Below are positions 24,614-34,500 of a stretch of 64,000 nt of DNA, piece by piece. Under the pieces are notes generated by a model. It was given only the letters and a program-made list of their open reading frames with translations, was not told the DNA's origin and ran no database searches. Source of the stretch: Paenibacillus sp. FSL A5-0031 (GTDB lineage: Bacteria; Bacillota; Bacilli; Paenibacillales; Paenibacillaceae); the NCBI RefSeq assembly GCF_001956295.1, contig NZ_MRTD01000008.1:1-64000 (forward strand), written 5' to 3'. The position numbers and the translations under genes were made by a program. Numbering within the stretch: the stretch's first letter is position 1; every line of letters starts with the position of its first letter.

Positions 24614-24668
24614 TGATAATGATTATCACTTTCGTATACATGATAACCATTCTCAATAATAATGTCAA
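24614..24668 (-). promoter_or_regulatory. Sigma-A promoter overlapped by two Fur boxes
   Basis: On minus: TTGACA (24663-24668), a 17-base spacer, then TATCAT (24640-24645). Box A, TGAGAAT-G-GTTATCA (24641-24655), covers spacer and -10. Box B, TGATAAT-C-ATTATCA (24614-24628), is a perfect 7-1-7 Fur palindrome covering about +5 to +19. The arrangement is that of a repressor site. It lies about 140 bases upstream of the propeller gene at 24473. The plus-strand collagen-like gene lies in the other direction. Confidence 0.85.
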
Positions 24669-24787
24669 TCCTGTTCTTCATTTATTCTTCATTCATGCTC
24701 TTCTACTTCTCTATCATTTAGTAGTCGATCATCCATCCCATACAAACACACAAATCCGCAAATATAGTTGAAGGACTATGACCATAG

Positions 24788-26110
<1,323 letters not shown>

Positions 26111-26125
26111 AAAACGAAATTATGA

Positions 26126-26170
26126 AAAACGACAGATTAAGGATTCGTCCTTAATCTGTCGTTTTCTTTT
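26126..26170 (+). terminator. Terminator of the collagen-like gene
   Basis: A perfect 18-bp stem, AAAACGACAGATTAAGGA with its complement, TTCG loop, then CTTTTCC. It starts 15 bases past the stop. The A tract on the other side may let it serve the convergent minus gene as well. Confidence 0.92.
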
Positions 26171-26187
26171 CCAAGGTTCATCGTTCA

Positions 26188-26778
26188 TTACAGCTTTAAT
26201 TGAATTTGGAGCTTGAAACGAATTTTTATCTGATTATTCTCGAACTGTACATCTCTCACCGTTACAACATCCTGCGCCGGCAAATCTAGCGGAATGACGA
26301 TCGTTTCTAGCATACTTAGCGGCAGCTGAATAGCTTTGACAGAAAGCGATTGGGGTTTAAGAATAATGTTTGGAGACTCCCAGTCCATTGAATATACCGC
26401 ATCCAGTCTTGCAGGAATTTTGTTCTTATAGGTTATATTCATTTGTGCTGTCAGCCTGTTCTCTTCGAGGTCAAAGTTTGCCCCATCCAGATGAATAGCC
26501 TTCGCCATTTCTTGATCAGCGGATTCCGGTCTGCTGATGGCAAGCTCATCTTTCATATTCATTTTGATCAAATGGTTAATATCGGATTCCGTCAGGACGA
26601 GCTCCAGCTTCATTTTTCTGACCATATCCAGCGCTTTCTCTTTCACATCAATCGGCGCGTAGCTCATGTCCAGCGGCTCATCCGGTGCAATGTAAGACAG
26701 GAACCACCATAGTGCGCCGCCAAGCAGCAACAGAATAACAATGAAGCTCGTCAGAAGTCTTTTTAAGGTTTTTCCCAT
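26188..26778 (-). CDS. DUF2140 / YpmS-like membrane-anchored protein
   Basis: About 196 aa. One N-terminal membrane helix (residues 7-29, LLTSFIVILLLLGGALWWFLS) is followed by an extracytoplasmic domain with alternating strands. The length, the anchor and the TESDINHLI segment after the anchor match B. subtilis YpmS (DUF2140), whose function is unknown. I chose ATG 26778, preceded by AAGGAGAGG; the frame upstream to 26802 lacks one. Monocistronic, convergent with the collagen-like gene. Confidence 0.8.
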   Translation of the reverse strand: MGKTLKRLLTSFIVILLLLGGALWWFLSYIAPDEPLDMSYAPIDVKEKALDMVRKMKLELVLTESDINHLIKMNMKDELAISRPESADQEMAKAIHLDGANFDLEENRLTAQMNITYKNKIPARLDAVYSMDWESPNIILKPQSLSVKAIQLPLSMLETIVIPLDLPAQDVVTVRDVQFENNQIKIRFKLQIQLKL

Positions 26779-26900
26779 GTGAATCCTCTCCTTGCTATAC
26801 AAATAAACGATTTCTATTACGCCAACTCATAATGATAGTGCTATAATGAATCCAATCATTTTTACTGTTGATCAAAAAAATGCCGAGAGGATGGTCACCT

Positions 26901-28169
26901 ATGAACACAAATCCTATACCGCTGCATCGTATTGGGCTTGAAGAAATCGTTCAAGCTCAAATGCACTTAAAGGATATCATTACACGAACACCACTTCAAC
27001 ATAACCGTGTGCTGTCCGAGCGGTTTGGATGCCATGTTCTTCTAAAACGAGAGGATCTGCAAATCGTTCGTTCCTTCAAAATACGCGGAGCGTACCATAT
27101 GATGCGTTCTCTGTCACCAGAAACGCTCGCTAAAGGGGTGGTTTGCGCCAGCGCCGGCAACCATGCGCAAGGCGTAGCTTACTCGTGTCAAACACTTGGC
27201 ATCCCCGGCAAAATATATATGCCCAGCACAACTCCTCGCCAGAAGGTGACACAGGTTAACTTTTTTGGCGGATCGCAAGTTGAGGTCATCCTTACAGGAG
27301 ACACCTTTGACGATGCTTATGCCGAAGCAGTCGCAGAGAGCAACCGCAATGGCCTTGCCTTCGTACATCCTTTTGACGATCCCAAAATCATCGCAGGAAA
27401 CGGAACGGTAGGACAAGAATTAATGGAAGCCGCGGATACTGTACCTGACTTTGTATTCGTGACTGTCGGCGGTGGCGGGCTTGCAGCCGGCGTCTCCTCT
27501 TATGTAAAAATCGTCTCACCGACAACAAAGGTAATTGGCGTGGAGCCGGAAGGCGCGCAATCACTAAGAGCATCGCTTGATGCAGGTGAAGTCGTTACCC
27601 TTGATCAAATTGAGAAATTCGTCGATGGCGCAGCTGTTAAACGTATCGGTGATTTATCATTTGAGCTATGCAGAGACCTGCTTGACGATGTTATTTCCGT
27701 GCCTGAAGGAAAAGTGTGTACGACGATGCTCGATTTATATAATGAGAATGCCATCGTAGCCGAGCCGGCTGGCGCACTTCCCATTGCTGCGCTAGAAGCC
27801 TATCGTGATCAAATTCAAGGCAAGACGGTCGTCTGTGTCGTAAGCGGCGGCAACAATGATGTCGATCGGATGCAGGAAATCAAAGAACGTTCTCTCATCT
27901 ATGAGGGCTACAAACATTACTTTATGGTCAGCTTCCCGCAGCGCGCAGGAGCGCTTCGCGAATTTCTCGACAGCGTGCTTGGTCCTAATGATGATATTAC
28001 ACGATTCGAGTACACCAAAAAATCAAACAAAGACAACGGTCCCGCACTCGTCGGCATCGAGCTTACTCACCGTGAGGATTACGATCCGCTCGTTGCTCGT
28101 ATGAGCAAGAAGGGCTTTCAATTTCTTGAGCTGAACAAGGATCCTGTTTTGTTTAACTTGTTGATTTGA
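26901..28169 (+). CDS. ilvA: Threonine ammonia-lyase (biosynthetic)
   Basis: 422 aa, the same length as B. subtilis IlvA. It deaminates threonine to 2-oxobutanoate, the first step to isoleucine. The PLP lysine is Lys60 in RSFKIRGAY; the glycine-rich phosphate loop is VGGGGLAAG. A C-terminal ACT-like domain (from about residue 335, HYFMVSFPQRAGALREFL) provides isoleucine feedback. I start at ATG 26901 by homology. The ribosome site (AGAGGATGG) is only fair, and a TTG at 26868 and ATG at 26880 are in frame upstream. No T-box or leader peptide seen. It stands alone, away from other ilv genes. Confidence 0.95.
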   Translation: MNTNPIPLHRIGLEEIVQAQMHLKDIITRTPLQHNRVLSERFGCHVLLKREDLQIVRSFKIRGAYHMMRSLSPETLAKGVVCASAGNHAQGVAYSCQTLGIPGKIYMPSTTPRQKVTQVNFFGGSQVEVILTGDTFDDAYAEAVAESNRNGLAFVHPFDDPKIIAGNGTVGQELMEAADTVPDFVFVTVGGGGLAAGVSSYVKIVSPTTKVIGVEPEGAQSLRASLDAGEVVTLDQIEKFVDGAAVKRIGDLSFELCRDLLDDVISVPEGKVCTTMLDLYNENAIVAEPAGALPIAALEAYRDQIQGKTVVCVVSGGNNDVDRMQEIKERSLIYEGYKHYFMVSFPQRAGALREFLDSVLGPNDDITRFEYTKKSNKDNGPALVGIELTHREDYDPLVARMSKKGFQFLELNKDPVLFNLLI

Positions 28170-28190
28170 TCGGCATGATGTGAATAAGAT

Positions 28191-28222
28191 ACGCCCCGTA
28201 TCCATGAATGGATACGGGGCGT
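28191..28222. terminator. Bidirectional terminator, ilvA / aldo-keto reductase
   Basis: A perfect 15-bp stem, ACGCCCCGTATCCAT with ATGGATACGGGGCGT, and a GA loop, followed by TTTGTC on plus. It fills the 59-base space between convergent genes. Confidence 0.85.
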
Positions 28223-28228
28223 TTGTCA

Positions 28229-29215
28229 TTACCAGGCGTAGGCGCGCGGTGCATCTCCGCCAGGACCAGGGAATATTTCATCAATACGTTTCAGTGCAGA
28301 TTCATCTAATGAGATTTCAACTGCGCGAAGCGAGCGCTCGAATTGATCCAGCGTGCGGACACCGATAATCGGAGCCGTTACTGCCGGATTCGCAAGCAGC
28401 CATGCCAGTGAAACCAGATCCTCAGGCTCGCCAAGCTCGTCACAAAATGCAGCATAGGCATCTAATTGCTCACGATGCTGATCCAATCGTTTCGAATCTC
28501 CGCTGCGGCGGCCTCCGTCTTTACGACGATGATTGCCTGCAAGCAAGCCGCCGTCAAGCGGACTCCACGGAATAACGCCAAGTCCTAATTCCTTCGAAGC
28601 TGGCAATACCTCCAGTTCCGGCAAACGGCATAACAAATTATATTTGTGCTGCTCAGATACAAGACCGATCGATCCTCTTGCCTTCGCTTCGCCTTGCGCA
28701 ACTGCAATATCCCAGCCGGCAAAATTACTTGAGCCTATGTAGCCAACCTTGCCTTGGTTTACTGCTGTTTCAAACGCTCCCCAAAGCTCATTCCAATTTG
28801 CACTGCGATCCACATGATGCATTTGGTACAGCTCGATATGATCCGTTTGAAGACGCTTAAGCGAACCTTCCAAATGTCTGCGAATTTTATATGCGGAAAG
28901 TCCCGCTTCACGGTTCGGACCGTCATGATTATCATGCATGTCGCCGTATACTTTTGTAGCCAGCACCGTACGTTCACGGCGTCCGTCGCCCTGCTTGAAC
29001 CATTTTCCGATAATTTCTTCAGTACGGCCTGCGTTCTCGCCCCAACCGTAAATGTTAGCGGTATCGATAAAATTAATGCCTGCATCTAGAGCTGCGTCTA
29101 ATATACGAAATGATTCCTTCTCGTCTGTGTCCACGCCAAAATTCATTGTGCCCAAACATAAACGGCTAACTCGAAGTCCAGATCTTCCTAATTTCGTGTA
29201 TTGCACTCTAATCAT
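28229..29215 (-). CDS. Aldo/keto reductase
   Basis: 328 aa, NADPH-dependent aldo/keto reductase fold. The tetrad residues are visible: Asp in FIDTANIYG, Tyr in NIYGWGEN, Lys in LATKVYG and His in YQMHHVD. The C-terminal cofactor region has PIIGVRTLDQFERSL. Substrate unknown; family members often act on methylglyoxal or sugars. AAGGAG precedes the ATG. It stands alone and is convergent with ilvA. Confidence 0.92.
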   Translation of the reverse strand: MIRVQYTKLGRSGLRVSRLCLGTMNFGVDTDEKESFRILDAALDAGINFIDTANIYGWGENAGRTEEIIGKWFKQGDGRRERTVLATKVYGDMHDNHDGPNREAGLSAYKIRRHLEGSLKRLQTDHIELYQMHHVDRSANWNELWGAFETAVNQGKVGYIGSSNFAGWDIAVAQGEAKARGSIGLVSEQHKYNLLCRLPELEVLPASKELGLGVIPWSPLDGGLLAGNHRRKDGGRRSGDSKRLDQHREQLDAYAAFCDELGEPEDLVSLAWLLANPAVTAPIIGVRTLDQFERSLRAVEISLDESALKRIDEIFPGPGGDAPRAYAW

Positions 29216-29339
29216 CGCTCCTTCAATTTTGAAATAGGATGGATTGCGTATTCATTATACTAAAAATACACAAAGTAACCAAACGCCGTTCACAATCGCA
29301 TAACAAATGTTCGTTACACTAACGGCAGGAGGTGTGTCT

Positions 29340-30503
29340 ATGATACGTTTCGAGGAAAAACCGCAGCCGAAATTGTTAATTTTGTACGCTTCATATGGAG
29401 AAGGCCATCTTCAGGTTGCTCGTGCGATTAAGAGCGCTTGGGAGGAGCATGGCAATTATCGTACGGTAATGGTCGATCTCATGGCAGAATCTCACCCTTG
29501 GATAAATGAGTTTGCTAAGCGCTTTTACTTAAAGAGCTATACGCATATGCCCTCGCTATATGGCTGGGTGTATGATTTCACAAGGCTAATGAAGCATGAT
29601 TCATTATTTGGCGGGCTTCTTCATTCCTTTGGTACAGAAAAAATCAGGCGTATTCTTGCAGTCGAGCAGCCGGATATCGTCGTGCATACTTTCCCCAGCT
29701 TTGCTCTGCCGAAGCTTAAGAAACGTAAAAGCTTTCATCCTCCCTCCTATGCTGTCATTACCGATTTTGATCTTCACAGGCGCTGGGTTCATCCAAGCGT
29801 CGACCGCTATTATGTCGCTACTGAGGATCTCCGATTAGAGCTTTCATCGCTGGGAATACCGGAGAGGGCAATTCAAGTGAGCGGCATTCCGCTCAAACGC
29901 GGCTTCCGTGCAACAGCCGCCTCAAGCGAGTTCTACGAGAGATATAAACTAAATCCTAATCAACCTATCATCCTAATCATGGCGGGAGCGCAGGGCGTTT
30001 TGCCAGATGTATCGCAAATTTGCAGCAGCTTGCTGCAAAACGCTGAGGTTCAAGTCGCGCTCGTATGTGGACATAATCTTTTTATGAAAAATATTATTGA
30101 GCAACAATTTCAAGCACATGAAGGAGCTTCTCGCCTGCAGGTGTACGGGTTTATTGAGTCTATTCATGAGCTCATGGCTATATCTAATTGTCTCATCACT
30201 AAGCCAGGTGGCGTTACATTATCAGAAGCAATCGCTGCTGAGCTGCCCATATTCATTTACAAGCCAGTTCCTGGACAAGAAAAACAAAATGCATTGTATC
30301 TTAAGTCCAAAGGCGCAGCTGTTGTTGCCTATGAGGTGAACGAGCTGACGGAACAAATTTTGAAACTCGTTCATGATCCATTACGTCTTACTAATAGCAG
30401 ACAATCCACCAAACAGCTTCAAGCCTCACAAACCGCAGCAGACAGCATCGTTTTGGATATTTTATCCAACTTGCGTATAATGGAGAAAGCAATCACTTTA
30501 TAA
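29340..30503 (+). CDS. UgtP/MGDG-synthase-type glycosyltransferase
   Basis: 387 aa, GT28-like (GT-B) fold. The N-terminal motif ILYASYGEGHLQVARAI and the C-terminal donor motif LITKPGGVTLSEAIAAELP match UgtP/YkoN-type diacylglycerol glucosyltransferases and MGDG synthases. It probably transfers a sugar from UDP-sugar to a membrane lipid at the inner face. ATG 29340 follows AGGAGGTG. It heads a plus-strand run with MFS, VTT membrane protein and a zinc-ribbon protein, suggesting an envelope-related operon. The exact acceptor is unknown. Confidence 0.88.
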   Translation: MIRFEEKPQPKLLILYASYGEGHLQVARAIKSAWEEHGNYRTVMVDLMAESHPWINEFAKRFYLKSYTHMPSLYGWVYDFTRLMKHDSLFGGLLHSFGTEKIRRILAVEQPDIVVHTFPSFALPKLKKRKSFHPPSYAVITDFDLHRRWVHPSVDRYYVATEDLRLELSSLGIPERAIQVSGIPLKRGFRATAASSEFYERYKLNPNQPIILIMAGAQGVLPDVSQICSSLLQNAEVQVALVCGHNLFMKNIIEQQFQAHEGASRLQVYGFIESIHELMAISNCLITKPGGVTLSEAIAAELPIFIYKPVPGQEKQNALYLKSKGAAVVAYEVNELTEQILKLVHDPLRLTNSRQSTKQLQASQTAADSIVLDILSNLRIMEKAITL

Positions 30504-30521
30504 TGGATAAGGGGCTTGCCC

Positions 30522-31715
30522 GTGATTACAAATCAGAAAAGTTGGTTTGGAGCGGAGATGCGACTTATCTCCGTTATTTTGTTTATTGTGGAGTTTGTAA
30601 GAGGTGCTGTTCTTGTTAGTTTGCTGCCTATTTTTGGGGCAAAGACTTTAGGTTTATCACCTGATGTAATTGGCGCTGCGATTTCAGCTCACTATTTAAC
30701 CGATACGCTGCTCAAAATGGCTATTGGCTATTTGCTGGATCGTTTCTCAACGCGGATCGTCGTTCAAGCAGGTTTAATTATTTCGCTGATCGGCATATAT
30801 TTGCTGCAATTTTCCGAGCTGCCATGGATGTTCATTGGTGCAGCCGCACTATATGGCATCGGGATGTCACCGATCTGGATCGTATGCTTAACGAAAGTAA
30901 CCGAGCAGCAGCGTGCAACCCAAATGGGAACGCTCTACACCATTTGGATGGTGGGACTAGGAAGCGGTCCGATCATATGTAATATTCTGCTCGATTTCAG
31001 CGTATCTTTTACGTACAAGCTGCTTGTCAGCATGTCTGTGGCTGCATGCATATTAACGCTTTTCATGAGCAAAGAAAGGGCTGCTGCATCAAACCGCATG
31101 CCATTTCGAAAGCAGCTCGTCATTCTGAAGGAACGACTCGGCCATATGAAGATGCTTCTGCCGGGGATGATATTACAGACGACAGGCGCAAGCATGCTCG
31201 TTCCCATTTTACCAAGCTTCGCGAATCAGGAGCTGGGTATCTCAGGTACGCAGTACTCCATTCTTTTAACGGCCGGAGGACTTTTTGCTGCAGGCGGACT
31301 CATTCCCATGGGGAAGCTTGCCGATAAGCTGGTTAATAAAAAATGGTTCCTCGTGACTGGATTTGGAGCGTTTGCATTTGGTTTATATATGCTGGCATCA
31401 GGACTTTCGTTCTGGTATTGTTTACTAATAGCGGCTGCTCTTGGATTATCCTATTCTGCTATTTTGCCTGTTTGGAATGCGCTGCTGGCTGCCTATGTTC
31501 CACCTAATCAAGAAGGGCTTGGCTGGGGTGTATTATCCACCTTTGAAGGCATTGGCGTTATGATCGGTCCAGCTGCTGGCGGCCTAATCGCTGCTTGGAA
31601 CGGAGAAGCATCCGTTTTTTGGACAAGCGCAATCCTCTTTGGATTGATCGGCTTATTTTATTTATGGTTCCCATTTCCGGCATTCGCTACAAATGAAAAA
31701 GCTACAAACAAGTAG
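30522..31715 (+). CDS. MFS transporter
   Basis: About 397 aa with twelve predicted membrane helices and an internal break after helix 6 (KERAAASNRMPFRKQ). The MFS loop signature GYLLDRFSTR occurs between helices 2 and 3. I use GTG 30522, 8 bases after AAGGGG; a TTG at 30516 sits too close to that site. It follows the glycosyltransferase by 18 bases. Substrate unknown; drug or metabolite efflux is the common role. Confidence 0.88.
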   Translation: MITNQKSWFGAEMRLISVILFIVEFVRGAVLVSLLPIFGAKTLGLSPDVIGAAISAHYLTDTLLKMAIGYLLDRFSTRIVVQAGLIISLIGIYLLQFSELPWMFIGAAALYGIGMSPIWIVCLTKVTEQQRATQMGTLYTIWMVGLGSGPIICNILLDFSVSFTYKLLVSMSVAACILTLFMSKERAAASNRMPFRKQLVILKERLGHMKMLLPGMILQTTGASMLVPILPSFANQELGISGTQYSILLTAGGLFAAGGLIPMGKLADKLVNKKWFLVTGFGAFAFGLYMLASGLSFWYCLLIAAALGLSYSAILPVWNALLAAYVPPNQEGLGWGVLSTFEGIGVMIGPAAGGLIAAWNGEASVFWTSAILFGLIGLFYLWFPFPAFATNEKATNK

Positions 31716-31730
31716 AACGGGGTTAGATCT

Positions 31731-32339
31731 ATGGATGATTGGCGCAACTGGCTTGAATACTTAAAACACTTGGATCTCGATTCAATCCAATGGACATTGG
31801 AAAGCTATTCGCAATGGGGGCCTTTTCCCGGCATTTTGCTTCCCATGCTTGAATCGTTTCTCCCTTTCCTCCCATTAATTCTTATCATTGCGGCAAACGC
31901 CAACATTTACGGCCTCGGCTTTGGATTTCTTTTTTCATGGATCGGTGTAAGCGCTGGTGCCTTCTGCGTATTTTGGATCAGCCGAAAGCTCGGACGCAAT
32001 GTAAAAGGGAAACTAGAGCGAAGATTTCCAAAGTCGCAGCGGTTCTTCAATTGGGTTGAACGCCGCGGCTTCACGCCGCTATTCCTGCTGGCTTGCTTCC
32101 CTTTTACACCTTCAGTCGTCATAACTGTCGTATCCGGACTTAGCAAGGTGCCATTTCCTACTTTTATGCTCGCTACACTGCTTGGGAAGGCAGTTATGAT
32201 ATTTTGCATTTCATTGATTAGTTTCGATATTGGCAATTTAGTCAATGAGCCTTGGCGTATATTCGTCTCGATTACTGCTGTTCTGGTCATGTGGTTCGGG
32301 GGCAAACGTCTCGAATCCCGCTATCAGCTGAATGGGTGA
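31731..32339 (+). CDS. VTT/DedA-type (TVP38-TMEM64) membrane protein
   Basis: 202 aa with four to five membrane helices. The VTT-domain signature is seen around GAFCVFWISRKLGRNVKG and RRGFTPLFLLACFPFTPSVVITVVSG. Relatives include lipid scramblases and flippases that recycle undecaprenyl phosphate or phospholipids. It follows the MFS gene by 15 bases, and its place beside a lipid glycosyltransferase fits lipid transport. That link is inference. Confidence 0.85.
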   Translation: MDDWRNWLEYLKHLDLDSIQWTLESYSQWGPFPGILLPMLESFLPFLPLILIIAANANIYGLGFGFLFSWIGVSAGAFCVFWISRKLGRNVKGKLERRFPKSQRFFNWVERRGFTPLFLLACFPFTPSVVITVVSGLSKVPFPTFMLATLLGKAVMIFCISLISFDIGNLVNEPWRIFVSITAVLVMWFGGKRLESRYQLNG

Positions 32340-32350
32340 GGTGATGGAGT

Positions 32351-32731
32351 ATGTTTACATGGACCATCTTGGCTAGCTTGCCTGTACATACGCCTCTCCC
32401 TCTCCTCACATGGTTTGATGTTGGGGCTACGACGATCGTGCTGATCATTGCGTTTGCTCTGCTCGCTGGCATGTTTATGTTCATTCGAATTGTTACAGAT
32501 GACTCAGATAAATTTAAGGACATGAAAGAGATGGTGGAGACGATCTTCGGAACGCCTGCCCATCTCCGTCCGAATCCCGAACAATCCTCCGCCTTAAAAG
32601 AAGGCAAAAGCGAGCTCATACATGATGCCGCTGCTGCTAAAGCACCATTTTCCGAACCATGTCCCGCTTGCGATGAGATCGTCACTGAACGTGATTCGGT
32701 TTGCCCCTCATGCGGACTCCAGTTATTATAG
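32351..32731 (+). CDS. Membrane-anchored zinc-ribbon protein
   Basis: 126 aa. One membrane helix near residues 22-47 (TTIVLIIAFALLAGMFMFIRI), an acidic linker, and a C-terminal CPACDEIV ... CPSCGLQLL zinc ribbon. It starts 11 bases after the VTT gene, whose 3' end supplies GGTGATGGAG as the ribosome site. Ribbon in the cytosol or outside cannot be settled. Function unknown. Confidence 0.8.
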   Translation: MFTWTILASLPVHTPLPLLTWFDVGATTIVLIIAFALLAGMFMFIRIVTDDSDKFKDMKEMVETIFGTPAHLRPNPEQSSALKEGKSELIHDAAAAKAPFSEPCPACDEIVTERDSVCPSCGLQLL

Positions 32732-32853
32732 ATTGCTCCTGTACTTCCACCTTGTACTCATACATTTCATCCTTTTGTGGCACACTGTTGAGGATCTTCT
32801 TCTGAAGATAAAGAAAATATAAAAACGATGTGATTCTCGAGGAGGGTGACCAC

Positions 32854-32997
32854 ATGTCAGGCAAACAGCCATCCGATCAACAGAAGGCAGCAAGCAAGGC
32901 GCAATCCCGAGCAGACCGCAATCTAGCCAGCAAGTCGTCAGCGAGCGAACTGCAGTCAGATGCCGATCGTTCAGCTGTGCCGAAGCACGGATTATAA
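32854..32997 (+). CDS. Small hydrophilic protein (47 aa)
   Basis: 47 aa, rich in Ser, Ala, Lys, Gln and Asp (MSGKQPSDQQKAASKAQSR ... VPKHGL), with no hydrophobic segment. GAGGAGGGTG lies just before the ATG, so it is very likely translated. Composition and size recall small spore or stress proteins, but I recognise no SASP motif. It lies 25 bases before the next small gene. Confidence 0.65.
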   Translation: MSGKQPSDQQKAASKAQSRADRNLASKSSASELQSDADRSAVPKHGL

Positions 32998-33022
32998 GGA
33001 CAGGAAGGTTGGTTGACACCAT

Positions 33023-33322
33023 ATGAGCAATGATAATAACCATAATGAGATGAATCCCCTATCTGGTGAGCCTGTTGAAGTAAAAGGCACATACCGCAAC
33101 GAATGGGGACGTGAAGAGCAGCTCGAACGCGGAGATGTGTTCCCAGCAGATCCGATGCTTGGATCAACCGAGTGGCAGCTCGTTGAGCTCTTCTTCAATA
33201 ATCATCATGAGGGGCATACTGATCCGAGGCTGGTGCCGCATGATGATGATAATAACCCAGAGGCTCATATGCAGCATCCAAGACGTCATGAAGGCAGCAA
33301 CAAAACTGACGATGACCAGTAA
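33023..33322 (+). CDS. Hypothetical protein with GTYRNEWGREE motif (99 aa)
   Basis: 99 aa, acidic, His/Asn/Asp-rich ends (NNHHEGHTDPR, HDDDNNPEAH). The core KGTYRNEWGREEQLERGDVFPADP resembles YjzC-like small proteins of Bacillales, whose role is unknown. The ribosome site AGGAAGG lies 15 bases before the ATG, a rather long distance, but a stop just upstream in frame leaves no alternative. It ends before a shared terminator. Confidence 0.7.
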   Translation: MSNDNNHNEMNPLSGEPVEVKGTYRNEWGREEQLERGDVFPADPMLGSTEWQLVELFFNNHHEGHTDPRLVPHDDDNNPEAHMQHPRRHEGSNKTDDDQ

Positions 33323-33345
33323 ACATTGACATGCTGTAAAATAAG

Positions 33346-33402
33346 CAGAAAAACAGCAGGCAAGAACGCTCGTAAGCGGCGTTCTAACCTGCTGTTTTTG
33401 TT
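33346..33402. terminator. Bidirectional terminator
   Basis: AAAACAGCAGG with CCTGCTGTTTT, plus an inner AAGAACG/CGTTCT stem; T tract on plus (TTTTTGTTTTATTTT) and A tract on the far side. It separates the convergent small-protein and FUSC genes. Confidence 0.88.
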
Positions 33403-33432
33403 TTATTTTCTAAACTAACCAGCTAAATCTGT

Positions 33433-34500
33433 TCATGATGACTTCGATCCGTTCTCGGCCTCTTCAGCACAGCGCTTCGCGTTTTCCTCGCGCTGCGTCA
33501 CTTGATCGAGCAGCTTCTCCAGTCGCCGCAAATGGTAGGCGTATTCGAACAATGCCGAAGCGACAAATACGAGACGCTTATGCTCGTCCGGATCTTCCAA
33601 AATGTACGCTGTCAATTCCTTCACAAACCGCGCTTCTCGTTCTTCCTCAGGCTCAATCAGCGCATTAGGCTTCATTTTCCCTTCAGCTTTCAACAAGATG
33701 TGCTCGTGATACTTTGACAAATCCTCAATTTGCCGATCGAAGCGCAGCGCCCACTCACTGGCACTGTGGGAGGAAAAATAATGCTCCTCCACCACATCGA
33801 GCAGATCAGCCCCTTTTTGCAGAGACTTAATCATTTGTTTCGATACAAGCAGCTGACGGGCATGGCTCGTCTTCGTCTTCGCAAGCACTTTGCGCTCCTC
33901 TTCGAATACGGTGTGGCGTTCCTCCAGCTTGTGCAGCGTATCGTGAAGCTTGTTCTTCTCTTGGCGGAAAACCTGCTCCTTCATCTCATTCGAAATGGCT
34001 GTGCGAAGCAGCAGAGAAAGCTGTGAATAGGCATGATGAACCTGTTCGGTAAATTGCTTCCTTGGCCGCGGAGGAAATACGAGCACGTTAACCGCAAATG
34101 AAGCTCCAATCCCCGTTAGCACCATTAAAAATCTTCCTATTGCCACGTCCCAGCCTTGTCCATTCGCTTCCATAATGGCAACGACCGTAACCAGCGTCAG
34201 ACTAATCGTGCTCTCCATCTTCAAGCGAATACTGATGAGAATGACAAGGATACATACAAGACCAGCCGCAATCGGCGTATGACCGAATAACCGAACGGCT
34301 ACAATCGCCATTACAGCACCCAGCAGATTCGTTTGCACTTGGTCCGCTACACGCTGCCATGAGCGGTAAATAGAAGGTTGAATCGTAAATATAGCTGCCA
34401 CGGCAGCAATAAGCGGGGAAGCGAAGCCGAACAAGCTGCTCAAGTAAATCGCTAATGCAACTGCCATCCCCGTTTTTAAAACCCTTGCACCAATCGTCAT
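33433..34500 (-). CDS. FUSC / aromatic-acid-exporter family membrane protein
   Basis: About 355 aa. The N-terminal 150 residues hold six membrane helices (MTIGARVLKTGMAVALAIYL onwards); the rest is a long helical, coiled-coil cytoplasmic domain, typical of the ArAE/FUSC family (B. subtilis YqjA, YgaE). ATG 34500 follows GGAGG and overlaps the upstream stop as ATGA, so translation is coupled to the alkylation-repair gene. Substrate unknown. Confidence 0.85.
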   Translation of the reverse strand: MTIGARVLKTGMAVALAIYLSSLFGFASPLIAAVAAIFTIQPSIYRSWQRVADQVQTNLLGAVMAIVAVRLFGHTPIAAGLVCILVILISIRLKMESTISLTLVTVVAIMEANGQGWDVAIGRFLMVLTGIGASFAVNVLVFPPRPRKQFTEQVHHAYSQLSLLLRTAISNEMKEQVFRQEKNKLHDTLHKLEERHTVFEEERKVLAKTKTSHARQLLVSKQMIKSLQKGADLLDVVEEHYFSSHSASEWALRFDRQIEDLSKYHEHILLKAEGKMKPNALIEPEEEREARFVKELTAYILEDPDEHKRLVFVASALFEYAYHLRRLEKLLDQVTQREENAKRCAEEAENGSKSS

